Positions 63,404-64,000 of a stretch of 64,000 nucleotides of DNA are shown here, piece after piece. The stretch comes from Klebsiella variicola (lineage in GTDB: Bacteria > Pseudomonadota > Gammaproteobacteria > Enterobacterales > Enterobacteriaceae). The stretch covers positions 620,001-684,000 of the forward strand of contig NZ_CP010523.2 in NCBI RefSeq assembly GCF_000828055.2. Reading direction: 5' to 3'. The notes beneath the pieces are model-generated. The model saw nothing but the letters and a program-made list of their open reading frames with translations, was not told the origin of the DNA and did no database searches. Position 1 is the first letter of the stretch, and each line of letters begins with the position of its first letter. The position numbers were made by a program, and so were the translations under genes.

Positions 63404-63991
63404 ATGTCATTAATGAGCGTCAGTCAGTACGCAAAACATGCCGGAATGAGCCGGCAGGCGCTGTATAACTGGGAGAGCCATGAAGGATTTCCTGCGCGGG
63501 TTGACGGGAAGATTGACCAGGAGGCCTGTGATACTTATCTGGCCCGATACCGCAGCGCCAGTGACCCGCGCACGAAGAATGCCAGGGGTAAAACCAGGCC
63601 TGCTCCAGCTGGTGAGGTGCAGGGGAATATGCTGGTGGAAATGAGCGTCGCGGAGATTAAGCGCATCATAGCATCAGGCATCTCCAGGGTGGCCGGGATG
63701 GATCCGGACGAACGAGCCCAGGTTTCTGCAAAGGCCGTAGAGCTGTTTGTAAGCGAAGGCCCCTATAACCCGCCTGTAACGTTCGGCGGCTACCGGCTGT
63801 CGATTGTTGAAAGGCCAGATGATGAAATCGGGCAGATCATCGCGGGCGGTGCGTTTGGTCTGTCTGCCTATGATGTGGTTTACGAGTGCCGGGATTACAC
63901 CCTGACTCTCATGAGTGATGAAACCGAAGAAACAGCCATGCGGAGGGTTATACCTTCGTTGCTGTATGCCCTGGCCGACGATACCGACTAA
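63404..63991 (+). CDS. Terminase small subunit-like protein (Nu1-type)
   Basis: 195 aa from the ATG at 63404, preceded by CAGGAG; an open frame extends 15 codons upstream without a ribosome site. The N-terminal winged helix-turn-helix (SVSQYAKHAGMSRQALYNWE) with PARVDGKIDQEACDTYLARY is the DNA-recognition domain seen in lambda Nu1-type subunits. A short conserved linker and a C-terminal part (GGYRLSIVERPDDEIGQIIA) follow. It would select the element's DNA for packaging. The large subunit should lie just beyond the window. A pure regulator is an alternative. Confidence 0.65.
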   Translation: MSLMSVSQYAKHAGMSRQALYNWESHEGFPARVDGKIDQEACDTYLARYRSASDPRTKNARGKTRPAPAGEVQGNMLVEMSVAEIKRIIASGISRVAGMDPDERAQVSAKAVELFVSEGPYNPPVTFGGYRLSIVERPDDEIGQIIAGGAFGLSAYDVVYECRDYTLTLMSDETEETAMRRVIPSLLYALADDTD

Positions 63992-64000
63992 AGCAAAGTG

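Larger units (their letters stand above)
48511..64000 (+). mobile_element. Integrated satellite-like phage element in ileX (right end not reached)
   Basis: It starts at the tRNA fragment and integrase, and carries AlpA-like, antirepressor, Icd-like, DUF927 replication, Fic, virion-type and terminase small subunit genes. Gene spacing is tight, with overlapping starts and stops. Codon and base composition vary from AT-rich (50112-50837, 57832-59193) to balanced. No major capsid, portal, large terminase or lysis gene is visible before the edge, so its class remains open. Confidence 0.88.

Overview
The window reads as chromosome of a Klebsiella, most likely of the K. pneumoniae complex, running into an integrated mobile element. 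The evidence is the complete B12-dependent glycerol/1,3-propanediol (dha) regulon, the lsr operon, and enterobacterial backbone genes in an order close to E. coli (alx, ygjR, ygjP, rlmG, fadH, patA, yqjI, yqjH, ileX tRNA), with GC-rich third codon positions.

Layout. 1-2147: backbone genes alx (cut by the left edge, with its structured leader), ygjR and ygjP. 2226-6314: a small xyloside island (GH43 xylosidase, AraC-type regulator, GPH symporter). 6391-9676: rlmG and fadH. 9864-18409: the divergent lsrKR / lsrACDBFG autoinducer-2 locus, placed between fadH and patA where E. coli has ygjH-ebg genes. 18457-21662: patA, yqjI and yqjH; aer, which E. coli has between patA and yqjI, is absent. 21866-38765: the dha regulon. 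It holds two dihydroxyacetone kinases (PTS-type DhaKLM and one-piece ATP-type), glycerol dehydrogenase, the activator DhaR, adenosyltransferase, 1,3-propanediol dehydrogenase, glycerol dehydratase with its two-subunit reactivase, and a second glycerol facilitator. 38821-45246: an acid-stress island (hdeB, hdeD, yfdX, an EvgS/EvgA-like phosphorelay and a diverged HdeB-like protein). 45315-48351: small accessory genes (lipoprotein, metallo-beta-lactamase-fold hydrolase, acetyltransferase) and degraded sequence.

From 48511 to the right edge lies an integrated element. It begins at a 46-nt 3' fragment of tRNA-Ile2 (ileX), which marks the attachment site. Next come a tyrosine integrase with a TTG start, an AlpA-like regulator whose ribosome site lies in a hairpin, an AntA/AntB-type antirepressor, and a hairpin-rich duplicated region. 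A three-gene antisense operon of very small genes (ribbon-helix-helix protein, 45-aa protein, 37-aa membrane protein) faces a seven-gene overlapping operon that ends in a DUF927 helicase-like replication protein. After that come an iteron array (GAACCACG) that is a good origin candidate, an AT-rich Fic gene, and a block of virion-type genes: two tandem paralogs, a 624-aa protein with a peptidoglycan-hydrolase-like domain, a TTGACA repeat array and a terminase small subunit. The sequence ends inside this element. The mix of satellite-style replication/regulation genes with packaging genes suggests a P4-like or capsid-forming phage satellite, or a small prophage; the right end is needed to decide.

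How the parts work together. Glycerol enters through the facilitator. One branch oxidises it (DhaD, then the DHA kinases feeding glycolysis). The other dehydrates it to 3-hydroxypropionaldehyde (DhaB123, kept active by GdrAB and supplied with adenosylcobalamin by OrfX) and reduces that to 1,3-propanediol with DhaT, which recycles NADH. Three pairs of 15-bp palindromes, each pair about three helical turns apart, sit upstream of dhaK, dhaD and dhaB and are the best candidates for DhaR operators. In the acid-stress island, a perfect 28-bp palindrome between hdeD and yfdX shares its core with a site between the evgA-like and hdeB-like genes, which suggests one regulator binds both.
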